Positions 8,713 to 17,194 of a DNA stretch of 64,000 nt are shown here, piece after piece. The first letter of the stretch is position 1, and the number at the start of each line of letters is the position of its first letter. Source of the stretch: Bacteroidales bacterium (GTDB taxonomy: Bacteria; Bacteroidota; Bacteroidia; Bacteroidales; FEN-979); assembly GCA_023229525.1 (NCBI GenBank), contig JALNZC010000019.1, forward strand, positions 1 to 64,000. Direction: 5' to 3'. The notes under the pieces are model-generated. The model searched no databases. It was given only the letters and a program-made list of their open reading frames with translations, and was not told where the DNA came from. The position numbers and the translations under genes are program-made.

Positions 8713-11691
8713 TTGAACTTTCTGAAAATCTGTCTTCTTGTTTTAATAGTTTGTTCCCATTTATTCTTCTTTGGCCAGGGGGGTGAGTTAACAGAGACTC
8801 TTTTTGTTACTCCATTTGGTGTTGAGCAAGGTCTCCGGCAGAGTATGGTTAGCAGGGTCATCCAGGATAGCCACGGTCTGATCTGGATGACAACAGGAGA
8901 CGGTTTGCATTATTTCGACGGGAAAAAGTTCAAAGCGTTTAGGGTACCCATCGACGGAGTATATACCCATACCGACAATCTTATGCGCGACCTCATTGAG
9001 GGCAGCCCGGGAATTCTCACCATCTCTACTTCTTCATCCCTGCTTAACTTCAATACTTCAACGGGAAAATTTTCTATTGCTTTTCGCAAGGATAACAGCT
9101 ATCCTGTATTATTTGATCCGTCAATAAACTACAAGCCGACTGGTTGGATCAAGGAAATTAAATTTTGCCTGGTAGGTGATGACCGGATAATTCGCCAGAA
9201 CCTCATTTTTGAAACATCACAAAAACTACCTGAAAATTTTATTCCCAAACATGCAATCAGGAGCAAATCCGGTGAATTACTGATTTATAATGAATCTGGG
9301 ATGCTCATCATTACCCATGATAAAGAAAATACAGGATCAAACTTCCGCGCGAAGTGGATGCCAATCCCTTTCTGCCAGGCCTTAGCCACAGACAGGAATG
9401 GCCGGATGTTTATACTAAAACACGGCACGATTTACGAATACTTCGGAACAGGTGAAATGAAGATACTCTTCAATACCAGGCTTTCGGGTAATTTGAACCT
9501 TTTTATCGACAGCAAGAACAACTTCTGGATAACGAATCAATATAATCAGCTATACAGGATTTCAGATGGAGCTCTGCGGCAGATTAAGTTTCGTTACCAG
9601 GACGGAATGCATATAGACTCAATTTCTTCCGATGTACGATCGGTTTTCGAAGATAACCACAACAATATCTGGTTCGGAACCGACGGTCATGGCGTTTTGC
9701 TGTACTCTCCGGGAGCAGTACGGTTCAATCGTTCTGATATCGGCTTTACGCGTTGCCTCACCTGGTTCAACAATGAAATCTGGGCCGGCACATATAATAA
9801 CGGGCTTTGGAGGATAACACCAGATTTGTCCAGGTCCAGGCAGGTATATCATAAAGGTTTTCGGAATGGGATATATTTTCTTGATATGACTGTCGACAGG
9901 AAAGGAAGGCTCTGGATTGCAACTACCCGTGGACTTGAAGTACTGGACCAGGCCGGCCATACCATATTCAAACAAGCGCTTTATTGCAGCAAAGCAAAAC
10001 TGATTCCCGAAAATGATGATACGCTTACTTTTTTTTGCGATACACAGTTGCGTCGTTATATTTCAGGTGATGACATCTACATCCTCCAAACTATTGATTT
10101 TGTTCCTGTTTCAACATTTTTGTGCACCGGGGATGCATTTTGGATCGGTAATCAATACGGACTTTACCGGGGGATGAAAAAATCGGGATATCACAAGAAC
10201 TGTATTTTTAAAGTCCAAAATCAACTGGCAAATACGGCCGTATATTCATTGATTGTTTACGAAGGAAATATCTGGGCAGCGACTAGCAATGGCATTGAGA
10301 TCTTCGGCCAGGACGGGAAGCAAAAAAAGATCCCTGTCTGTCTCAAGGAATTGCAGAACGAGATCATTTATTCGTTGCTGCCAGATGACATGGGCCGGAT
10401 TTGGTTCACATGCAATCACGGCATGGGATGTATCAACCTTAAACATCAAGGGGTTGTATATTTCAACATGCGGAACAATCTCCAGTCACTTGAATTCAAT
10501 TCAAATGCTGCTTGCCGAACACCGGACGGAAAACTCTATTTCGGTGGAATCCATGGTATTAACGGATTTGATCCCGCCTGGTTCAATCCCCGGAAAACAA
10601 CTTCAAAAGTCAGGCTGATCTCTCTTATGGTTTCTGATTCGGCATATTCTGAAGGAATTCCGCCCGATAGTACATCAATAATACTGGACCGGAAAGCGCC
10701 TCATATCAGCGGCAGGGTCTTCAGCGCCGACTATACATATAGTTATGCCGGTTCACAGGTTTTTTCCTTTTTACTCGACGGATATCCGCAAAGTTGGAGC
10801 AAACCCTCTCCCGATGCTGAATTCAATTATCGTAACCTGCCTTACGGGAAATACCGGTTGCTGGTTAAATGCGCTGATCCATGGCTAAACTGGAGCAAGC
10901 CGGTTACACTGCTCGTGATCACACATAACCCGCCTGTATGGAAGACCGGATGGTTCCTGCTGGTACTGGTTTCCATGATCACCCTCGTCACAGCATACGT
11001 GGCAAGAAAATTAAATTCGATTCGTTATAAACGACGAATCCATATACTGGAACAACAAAGTGCCATCGAAAATGAGCGACTTCGGATTTCCAAAGATATG
11101 CATGATGACCTTGGAGCAAGCCTGACACGCATCTCCATTCTGAGTGAACTGGCCAAAAAACAACAACATGATCCTATTCAATCGCGACAGATTATTGAAC
11201 AGATATCAGACATTTCCGGAAATGTCGTGGATGATATGAGTGAGATTATCTGGGCCATGAATCCCCGCAATGATACCTTCGACAGCTTTACTTCCTATAT
11301 CAGGCAATATACGCTGTCCTATCTTGAATCTGCCGGAATTGATGGTCAATTCTTGCTGCCTGAATCGGGTTCTTCGCTGCCCATGACATCGGAGTTAAGG
11401 AGGAATCTGTTCCTGACCGTCAAAGAAGCGTTGCATAACATTGTAAAGCATTCGGGTGCGCACAAGGTGTATATTAAGCTGCAACTCACCGCATCACACT
11501 TTCAAATCAATATAATTGATGATGGTAAGGGGTTTTCTGTTGAGGAGACAAAAGGGTGGGGAAATGGTTTGATCAATATGCGCAAGCGGATGGAAGACCT
11601 TGGAGGCCGGTTTGATATCACATCCGGGTTTACGAAAGGAACAACCATTGAATTGTCTGTTTTTCTGCCGGATTATGAAAAGTCACATTAA
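8713..11691 (+). CDS. two-component sensor: periplasmic propeller-Y_Y_Y histidine kinase
   Basis: About 992 residues, TTG start chosen by the signal peptide (MNFLKICLLVLIVCSHLFFF). The periplasmic part has two-component regulator propeller repeats (IWMTTGDGLHYF, IWFGTDGHGVLLY, LWIATTRGLEVL, IWAATSNGIEIF), then a Y_Y_Y domain (FSADYTYSYAGSQVFSFLLDG), one membrane helix about 748-766, a HisKA_3 dimerisation domain with phospho-acceptor His about residue 797 in KDMHDDLGASLT, and a HATPase_c domain (NIVKHSGAHKV, DDGKGF, GNGLINM). This is the LytS/NarX-type, soluble-kinase architecture common in Bacteroidota, usually sensing glycans or envelope signals. Followed by its probable partner regulator at 11760. 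Confidence 0.93.
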   Translation: MNFLKICLLVLIVCSHLFFFGQGGELTETLFVTPFGVEQGLRQSMVSRVIQDSHGLIWMTTGDGLHYFDGKKFKAFRVPIDGVYTHTDNLMRDLIEGSPGILTISTSSSLLNFNTSTGKFSIAFRKDNSYPVLFDPSINYKPTGWIKEIKFCLVGDDRIIRQNLIFETSQKLPENFIPKHAIRSKSGELLIYNESGMLIITHDKENTGSNFRAKWMPIPFCQALATDRNGRMFILKHGTIYEYFGTGEMKILFNTRLSGNLNLFIDSKNNFWITNQYNQLYRISDGALRQIKFRYQDGMHIDSISSDVRSVFEDNHNNIWFGTDGHGVLLYSPGAVRFNRSDIGFTRCLTWFNNEIWAGTYNNGLWRITPDLSRSRQVYHKGFRNGIYFLDMTVDRKGRLWIATTRGLEVLDQAGHTIFKQALYCSKAKLIPENDDTLTFFCDTQLRRYISGDDIYILQTIDFVPVSTFLCTGDAFWIGNQYGLYRGMKKSGYHKNCIFKVQNQLANTAVYSLIVYEGNIWAATSNGIEIFGQDGKQKKIPVCLKELQNEIIYSLLPDDMGRIWFTCNHGMGCINLKHQGVVYFNMRNNLQSLEFNSNAACRTPDGKLYFGGIHGINGFDPAWFNPRKTTSKVRLISLMVSDSAYSEGIPPDSTSIILDRKAPHISGRVFSADYTYSYAGSQVFSFLLDGYPQSWSKPSPDAEFNYRNLPYGKYRLLVKCADPWLNWSKPVTLLVITHNPPVWKTGWFLLVLVSMITLVTAYVARKLNSIRYKRRIHILEQQSAIENERLRISKDMHDDLGASLTRISILSELAKKQQHDPIQSRQIIEQISDISGNVVDDMSEIIWAMNPRNDTFDSFTSYIRQYTLSYLESAGIDGQFLLPESGSSLPMTSELRRNLFLTVKEALHNIVKHSGAHKVYIKLQLTASHFQINIIDDGKGFSVEETKGWGNGLINMRKRMEDLGGRFDITSGFTKGTTIELSVFLPDYEKSH

Positions 11692-11699
11692 ATGGTGAT
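11683..11699 (+). repeat. 17-bp motif copy 1 (candidate operator)
   Basis: TCACATTAAATGGTGAT overlaps the end of the kinase gene and lies 60 bases upstream of the regulator start. A second copy with one mismatch occurs at 12431-12447. The ends TCAC and GTGA form an imperfect dyad, as expected of an operator. Confidence 0.55.
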
Positions 11700-11720
11700 G
11701 CATCTTCTGTTTTCAGATAA

Positions 11721-11728
11721 TACATTTG
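11721..11728 (+). promoter_or_regulatory. putative Bacteroidota -7 box for the response regulator
   Basis: TACATTTG matches TAnnTTTG, 32 bases before the regulator ATG at 11760. No clear -33 TTG; the 17-bp motif at 11683-11699 lies where an activator or repressor would bind. Confidence 0.4.
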
Positions 11729-11759
11729 TATTCCGGGATTTATTAAACCATGACGAGCC

Positions 11760-12392
11760 ATGTCTGAAGAAATTGAAGTAATGATTGTGGAGGATGACCA
11801 AGCCGTACGTGAAGGGTTAAAATTTCTGATCAACGGCTCGACGGGGTACCGGTGTGTCGCAGCCTGTTCAACGGCAGAAGAGGCTCTCCGCGAAATTATC
11901 CATCATCAACCTCAGGTGGTACTAATGGATATCCATCTGCCCGGTATGAATGGAATTGAATGCGTGGTCGGTATCAGGAATATGTTCCCGGAAATTCAAA
12001 TCATGATGCTCACGGTTTTTAATAATGCTGAGGAGATATTCAAATCACTGGCAGCCGGCGCTACCGGTTATATGCTTAAAAAGACCCCTCCTGCCAAGCT
12101 TCTCGAAGCAATCAGTGAACTGGTTCAGGGGGGATCGCCCATGAGCGGTGAAATTGCCAGGAAAGTAGTTCAGACTTTTGCCAAACCGTCCCATCACTCT
12201 TTCCCAGGATCAGGCCTCACTGCAAGGGAAGAAGAAATACTCGCCTACCTGTCAAAGGGATACCTCTACAAAGAGATCGCGGCTTCGTTATTTATCAGTA
12301 TCGAGACCGTACGTACCCATATCCGGAAGATTTACCAGAAACTCCAGGTAAACACCCGCACAGAGGCTTTGCTCGTGTACATGAAGCATTGA
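11760..12392 (+). CDS. LuxR/NarL-family response regulator
   Basis: 210 residues. Receiver domain at about 5-120 with acidic pocket EDD near 11-13, phospho-acceptor Asp57 in LMDIHLPGMNG and Lys in MLKKTPP; C-terminal LuxR helix-turn-helix (LTAREEEILAYLSKGYLYKE and ETVRTHIRKIYQKL). It follows the propeller histidine kinase by 68 bases and is its likely partner. A 17-bp motif occurs just upstream and just downstream of this gene, suggesting autoregulation and control of the next gene (inference). Confidence 0.93.
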   Translation: MSEEIEVMIVEDDQAVREGLKFLINGSTGYRCVAACSTAEEALREIIHHQPQVVLMDIHLPGMNGIECVVGIRNMFPEIQIMMLTVFNNAEEIFKSLAAGATGYMLKKTPPAKLLEAISELVQGGSPMSGEIARKVVQTFAKPSHHSFPGSGLTAREEEILAYLSKGYLYKEIAASLFISIETVRTHIRKIYQKLQVNTRTEALLVYMKH

Positions 12393-12430
12393 ATTTCCCG
12401 CTTCCTTAATTTTTCGATCCCCTTGCAAAA

Positions 12431-12447
12431 TCACATGAAATGGTGAT
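12431..12447 (+). repeat. 17-bp motif copy 2 (candidate operator)
   Basis: TCACATGAAATGGTGAT, 16 of 17 bases identical to 11683-11699. It lies 38 bases after the regulator stop and about 210 bases upstream of the PQQ-like propeller gene; the region 12393-12657 holds no other gene. Confidence 0.55.
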
Positions 12448-12657
12448 TGCCGGTTATGAATTTGAACCTCACCTTTGCCCGTTATTCAATAAACCTGTTT
12501 ATGAAAAAAACACCCCTTTTTCTGCTTGCAATTTCGTATTCAATCTGTCAAATTTCCGAAGGAAGATTTTAGGTTGTTAATTTCACGAACCAAAACATCG
12601 GTTTTCCTGGAAAGTTTTTGAAGAATAATTTATCAATTCATTAATAAAATCAAACCT

Positions 12658-14613
12658 ATGAAAACTCAATTGATCAGACGTCACCTGGTTCTTGCAACAA
12701 TGTTCATGTTATTGTTCATGTTATTGATCCCTGCATTAGATTTAATTGCCGGCGGACCTGCTTTCCGTGAACTTCAGAGCATCAAGCTTCCATTTACCCC
12801 TTCAACACACTGTTATACCCATACCAGCGATTTTAATTTTTTTCTTTGTTCCACTAAGTCGGATATGCTGATGTTCGATGGTATTACCGGAAAAATCCTG
12901 TGGCAAAAGAATTTTGAAAAGGATTTTAACAATAAAAAATTTTCGAACCAATTCTGGAACAAGTATGCCAATGTAATACTTGTGTACGATGAAGACACAA
13001 AAAAAGGAATTGCAACGAAATACTTCATTGATGGTAAAACCGGAAAGTTGCTTTGGAGCAGCGACAAATATGTATCTGATTTCGGAAACTATGAGCTCTC
13101 CTCCGGTTTCAGCAACTATTATGATCCGGGAACCAATGGGGTATTATTGCCTGCAAAGGAAAGTGTTGATTTGGTGGAAGTGAATACGGGGAAAACACTT
13201 TGGTCAAAACCAATAACACTCACAGGCAAGGCGAAGGACTTTGACTGCTTTATCATGACTTACTATGACCTCGTCAAGATTATTTCAGGAAAGGGCAATG
13301 AAACATTCCTTACCGTTACCGACGGAAAAGAGGTTACCGATATTGACCCGTATTTTAATAAAAAGAAATACCTGGGTAGCCGCCAACATTCCCTGATCAT
13401 CGACATTCCCGATAAGAATATGTATATCCTGATGTTGGGAGAAACCAATGAAGCATTCAGGTTTCTTGCCGGGATAGATATTCCAAAAAGGAAAATGACG
13501 TTTAAAGGGTATAATTCCAAAACAGATCAGGAGTTGTGGAGTAAAGTTTATACCATAACCTACGCCATGGATTGGGTAACCAACCGCGATCAGTTCATCA
13601 GATTGCTTTATGACGACGGTAAGTTATTTGTTGAACATAACCCGGATAATAAAGCGAATACAGGACTTACCGTGTTAAATCCTGAGAATGGAGATCTGAT
13701 GTGGGAAGGTTTTTTTACCTCCAGTGAAATAAAAACGTCCGGGCTCAGTAAGTGTTTGCTTACACCATTCCCTGCTCCTGATCCGGTAACCCTGAATGGG
13801 AAAACGTACGTGGTAAACAAAGTGAAAAATATCGTTACATGTTACGATGCCAATTCCGGAGCAAAGAATTGGGATTCGGAAAAATTCCCGGATGCACAGA
13901 AAATCCCTTCGTTTTTCGTATCCGATGGGTTGGTCATCATGGGTTATGGCGGTGATGAACTCAAATGTGCCACCATTGTCCAGACCAACGGTCCTTCGAT
14001 AAACAGGTATGAGTACAATAATAAGGACAAGTATGGTATTATCGCTTATGATGCCGCCACAGGAAAGGAAGTTTGGAGTAACGAAACCATCGAAAAAAAG
14101 GCCAGGGACAAGTTTGATTTTATTGCAGGTCTAAAAATGATTGATGGGAAATTATTCTGCGCAACGGATAAAAATTTCTTCATTTTAGATCCTAAATCGG
14201 GCAATGTTTTGAACAGTATTCCTGTAGCCAAAGAGAAATTGGGCGATGCCTGGAAAATGTATTACTTTGAAAAAGAGAAAAAAATTATTCTGAATTGTGA
14301 AAAAGGTATCGTGAAAATAAATCCTGAAACCATAAAAATTGAAGGAATCGTAAAAACTCCAACGGTGCCTTTTTACCAGGCCTCCAAGTTTATGAATGCT
14401 GACGACACCTACCAGGATTATGCAATCTTTACCAGTGGTGATGCGGTAAAAATGAAATTCAAGGAGTTTGCTTCTGTCGACCTCGACAATATGCGTATTC
14501 GCGGAGTTGAAGATGGAGATTTGCTGTTTTATAACATATCCCATTTCAGCGATGGCGGTGAAATGTTTTACAAGGTGGACGGAGAGGTGATCAAACTCTA
14601 TTCGGTCAAATAA
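12658..14613 (+). CDS. exported PQQ-like beta-propeller protein
   Basis: 651 residues. An N-terminal hydrophobic leader contains an exact tandem 12-base duplication (FMLLFMLL) and is followed by repeated propeller blades with the PQQ/BamB-like signature of Gly-x-x-x-W: DGITGKILWQKNF, DGKTGKLLWSSD, VNTGKTLWSKP, NPENGDLMWEG, DANSGAKNWDSE, DAATGKEVWSNE, DPKSGNVLNS. No catalytic or quinone-binding residues can be asserted, so a scaffold or binding role in the periplasm or on the surface is likely. No T9SS tail was seen. Its position after the sensor/regulator pair suggests it may be a target gene. Confidence 0.85.
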   Translation: MKTQLIRRHLVLATMFMLLFMLLIPALDLIAGGPAFRELQSIKLPFTPSTHCYTHTSDFNFFLCSTKSDMLMFDGITGKILWQKNFEKDFNNKKFSNQFWNKYANVILVYDEDTKKGIATKYFIDGKTGKLLWSSDKYVSDFGNYELSSGFSNYYDPGTNGVLLPAKESVDLVEVNTGKTLWSKPITLTGKAKDFDCFIMTYYDLVKIISGKGNETFLTVTDGKEVTDIDPYFNKKKYLGSRQHSLIIDIPDKNMYILMLGETNEAFRFLAGIDIPKRKMTFKGYNSKTDQELWSKVYTITYAMDWVTNRDQFIRLLYDDGKLFVEHNPDNKANTGLTVLNPENGDLMWEGFFTSSEIKTSGLSKCLLTPFPAPDPVTLNGKTYVVNKVKNIVTCYDANSGAKNWDSEKFPDAQKIPSFFVSDGLVIMGYGGDELKCATIVQTNGPSINRYEYNNKDKYGIIAYDAATGKEVWSNETIEKKARDKFDFIAGLKMIDGKLFCATDKNFFILDPKSGNVLNSIPVAKEKLGDAWKMYYFEKEKKIILNCEKGIVKINPETIKIEGIVKTPTVPFYQASKFMNADDTYQDYAIFTSGDAVKMKFKEFASVDLDNMRIRGVEDGDLLFYNISHFSDGGEMFYKVDGEVIKLYSVK

Positions 14614-14712
14614 AAATGCCAATTCTTTAAATTCATGATGAAACTGGCAGATCCGTTTTGAATACAACTTTGACATATATTGAATAATTCCTCCTTGTTC
14701 TGTTGTTGAAGA

Positions 14713-14738
14713 GAGTCGTAACATTAACGTTACGACTC
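14713..14738. repeat. 10-bp perfect inverted repeat
   Basis: GAGTCGTAAC and GTTACGACTC are separated by 6 bases, 100 bases after the propeller gene stop. No T-run follows, so it is either a weak terminator or an operator. The rest of 14614-14915 shows nothing recognisable. Confidence 0.5.
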
Positions 14739-14915
14739 AAACTTCCTGTGACTTCCATCGTAAAAAACAGCAGAGAGATAAACCACATTTAACAAGGTTT
14801 TATTGCATTTTCATCTTTAGGGTGGTAAAATATCTCTGGGTATTTACCAAATTATTTACGTAACTTCGCCCGGTCATTTTATTGGAAGAACCTTGGCTCT
14901 TTAATGTTTTTTCTA

Positions 14916-15050
14916 ATGACCGATTCCAAAAACAAGCTATTTACATTCATTACAAGTCCGCATTTCGTTAACATTGAGGTGTCTGATCTTCTTGATGATT
15001 TCAATAACCTGACGGGACCAGGGTTTCAATCAAAATACCTATTCATCTAA
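14916..15050 (+). CDS. possible 44-residue ORF, unknown
   Basis: ATG at 14916 to TAA at 15048, with protein-like composition (MTDSKNKLFTFITSPHFVNI, then EVSDLLDDFNNLTGPGF). It stops just ahead of the frame that starts at 15063 with a receiver-domain fragment. It may be a remnant or a small gene; no family recognised. Confidence 0.22.
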   Translation: MTDSKNKLFTFITSPHFVNIEVSDLLDDFNNLTGPGFQSKYLFI

Positions 15051-15062
15051 AGTACAATCTAT

Positions 15063-15566
15063 ATGGCGGATGACAAATTTTCTGTGACAATTATTGAAGG
15101 CGACAGTAAGCACCGGTTTCTTCTCAAATCTCAACTTCACGCTGCTGCGGGAATCAAGGCACTTGCATCATTAAGATCAACAGAAGAAGCATTTCTGAAG
15201 ATCTCGCGGCACGTTCTTATTGTCATCACTCAGTTACTGCTTATACTTGTTTTTACAACCCATTCCATTGCACAGGAAACTATCTCCTACCTGAAAATGA
15301 ATCCTGATGACCTGAAAATGATGCGTTGTCCAACAGATACGGCGGCTTCAGCCATGATACTCAATGATATCGGGTCAACAAAATTTGAATATGATCCGGA
15401 GAATGGTTTTTTTATGTTGTTTGAAAGACTGGTGCGAATTAAGATTTTTAAAAAAGAAGGGTACAGTTATGCAGACTGGTCCATTCCGCTTTACCAAAAT
15501 CCAAACAATAAAGAGAAAATTCAATTTTCAAGGCAAAGACCTATAATCTGGAGAATGACAAAGTAG
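15063..15566 (+). CDS. N-terminal part of a DUF3857 protein, with a receiver-domain fragment at its start; frameshifted
   Basis: 167 residues. Residues 1-43 (VTIIEGDSKHRFLLKSQLHA, RSTEEAFLKI) resemble the first 40 residues of a response-regulator receiver domain; then a signal peptide follows (HVLIVITQLLLILVFTTHSIAQ) and the usual N-terminus of DUF3857 proteins (ISYLKMNPDDLKM to IFKKEGYSYADWSIPLY). The frame then runs into KIQFSRQRP and stops. In the -1 frame the expected sequence continues (FKAKTYNLENDKVVEVKVKDE), so one T is missing in the T-run at 15525-15528. The true start may be the CTG at 15195 where an ATG-Lys start would be expected. Rest of the gene: next entry. Confidence 0.7.
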   Translation: MADDKFSVTIIEGDSKHRFLLKSQLHAAAGIKALASLRSTEEAFLKISRHVLIVITQLLLILVFTTHSIAQETISYLKMNPDDLKMMRCPTDTAASAMILNDIGSTKFEYDPENGFFMLFERLVRIKIFKKEGYSYADWSIPLYQNPNNKEKIQFSRQRPIIWRMTK

Positions 15567-17194
15567 TGGAGGTTAAAGTAAAGGATGAATCTGTATTTTG
15601 GGAGGAGGAAGACAGTTATAAGCGGAATTACCGGTTTACCTTCCCGGCAGTAAAAGAGGGATCTGTTATTGAACTCAAATACATAATCAAGTCAGAGTTT
15701 TTTCGTTATCTACGCGATTGGACGTTCCAGAAATCCATTCCGGTCCGGTGGAGCGAATACAAAGTGATGATCCCTGAATTTTATCAGTATAATACTCAGT
15801 TTTATGGCACGGTTCCCTTCTTCATCAATAAAGCTTCCACAAGTTCCAGTTCCATTACCGACAGGCAGGGCAATTATTCGTCATTATATTATGACGACAA
15901 TGTTCTTCACCTTGCCGCAAGGGATGTACCTGCCATCGTGGAGGAACCTTATGTCAATTCGATAGAAAATTATACAAGCAAGGCCAAATTCACCCTTCGC
16001 TCCTATAAATTTCCCCATCAGGAAATGGTTCCGGTGAACACTACCTGGGCCCAGGTTGGGGCTGATATGCTGAAAGATGATGACTTTGGCATCCAGTTAA
16101 AAAAAGGAGGGGCTACTGATGATCTTGCCGCAGTCATCAATACCGCAACCCAAGCGCCTTTTGAGAAAATGCTGATGGGATTCGACCGGATAAGGAATTC
16201 TTTGAAATGGAATGGTAATTATTCGAAATATACTTCTAATAAACTGACGAAAACCTGGGTTGATAAGACAGGTAATTCAGCTGATATCAATCTGCTGCTG
16301 ATCACCTTGATGCGTGAACTTGGATTGACGGCTAATCCTGTATTGCTCAGCACACGGGATCATGGTATATTATCGGAATACAGTACCTCCCTGGCTGCGA
16401 TGAATCATGTCATCTGCTCTGTGACCATTGATAATAAAGAATACCTTCTGGATGCCACACAACGCTGGCTTCCTTACAATATGCTGCCATTTCAGTGTCT
16501 CAACGGTATAGGATTGGTGGTCATGCCGGAAAATGTCCGGTGGGTTGATCTGCTGACGAATGAGAAGAACAATGTCTTCTACCAGGCAAATCTGAAAATT
16601 GATACAACGGGTGAGATCTCCGGTACAATGCAGTTTTCTGCCTTGGGATATCCGGCCCGCAATATACGCGCAGCATGCAGTGGGGCAGGAAAGGAAGAGT
16701 ATATCGGAAACCTTAAAAAAAATCTGAAAAGCTGGGAAGTGGAAGATATCATGTTTGAGAACCTTGACAGTTTAAACAAACCACTTTTAACTGGATATAA
16801 AATAAAGAGCACAGATATCTCACAGGTGGCGGGGAATCTGATATATATGAATATCCTTGCAAATCTAAACCAGTTCGACTACTCCTTTCCACAAGAGAAA
16901 CGGTTCCTGCCGATCGATTTTGGTTGCCCCTTCAAAGAATCCTATATTTTCACATTCGAAATCCCCGGGGGATATACCGTTGAATCCTATCCTCAGAATG
17001 TCCGCCTGGCTCTTCCCGATCAGGGCGGTTCGTACAAATTAATGACCACAGTTGAAGGAGGGAAGATCATTGTCAACGTCCAGATATCAATCACGAAAGC
17101 CAATTTTTATGTGGGAGAATATCTTCCCCTTCGTGAGTTCTTCGCGCAGGTAATTGCAAAACAGTCCCAACAAATTGTTTTCAAAAAAATATGA
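15566..17194 (+). CDS. DUF3857/transglutaminase-like exported protein, main part (after frameshift)
   Basis: About 542 residues, the continuation of the gene that starts at 15063. It includes the remainder of DUF3857 (SVFWEEEDSYKRNYRFTFP, VKEGSVIELKYIIKS, LRDWTFQ) and a transglutaminase-like core at about 200-300. In that core the position of the catalytic Cys reads GNSADINLLL, while His (NHVIC) and Asp (YLLDAT) are present, so it is probably not a functional transglutaminase or protease. C-terminal DUF3858-like beta domain. Stop overlaps the next gene's ATG by four bases, so both are cotranscribed and perhaps act together in the periplasm. Function unknown. Confidence 0.8.
   Translation: MEVKVKDESVFWEEEDSYKRNYRFTFPAVKEGSVIELKYIIKSEFFRYLRDWTFQKSIPVRWSEYKVMIPEFYQYNTQFYGTVPFFINKASTSSSSITDRQGNYSSLYYDDNVLHLAARDVPAIVEEPYVNSIENYTSKAKFTLRSYKFPHQEMVPVNTTWAQVGADMLKDDDFGIQLKKGGATDDLAAVINTATQAPFEKMLMGFDRIRNSLKWNGNYSKYTSNKLTKTWVDKTGNSADINLLLITLMRELGLTANPVLLSTRDHGILSEYSTSLAAMNHVICSVTIDNKEYLLDATQRWLPYNMLPFQCLNGIGLVVMPENVRWVDLLTNEKNNVFYQANLKIDTTGEISGTMQFSALGYPARNIRAACSGAGKEEYIGNLKKNLKSWEVEDIMFENLDSLNKPLLTGYKIKSTDISQVAGNLIYMNILANLNQFDYSFPQEKRFLPIDFGCPFKESYIFTFEIPGGYTVESYPQNVRLALPDQGGSYKLMTTVEGGKIIVNVQISITKANFYVGEYLPLREFFAQVIAKQSQQIVFKKI

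Noticed and set aside
12693..12730. Exact tandem 12-base duplication in the propeller gene
   Set aside because: It only lengthens the hydrophobic core of the signal peptide (FMLLFMLL); simple local duplication with no further consequence.
15515..15570. Programmed -1 ribosomal frameshifting in the DUF3857 gene
   Set aside because: No classical slippery heptamer with a downstream pseudoknot is evident, and DUF3857 proteins are not known to use it; a missing base is simpler.
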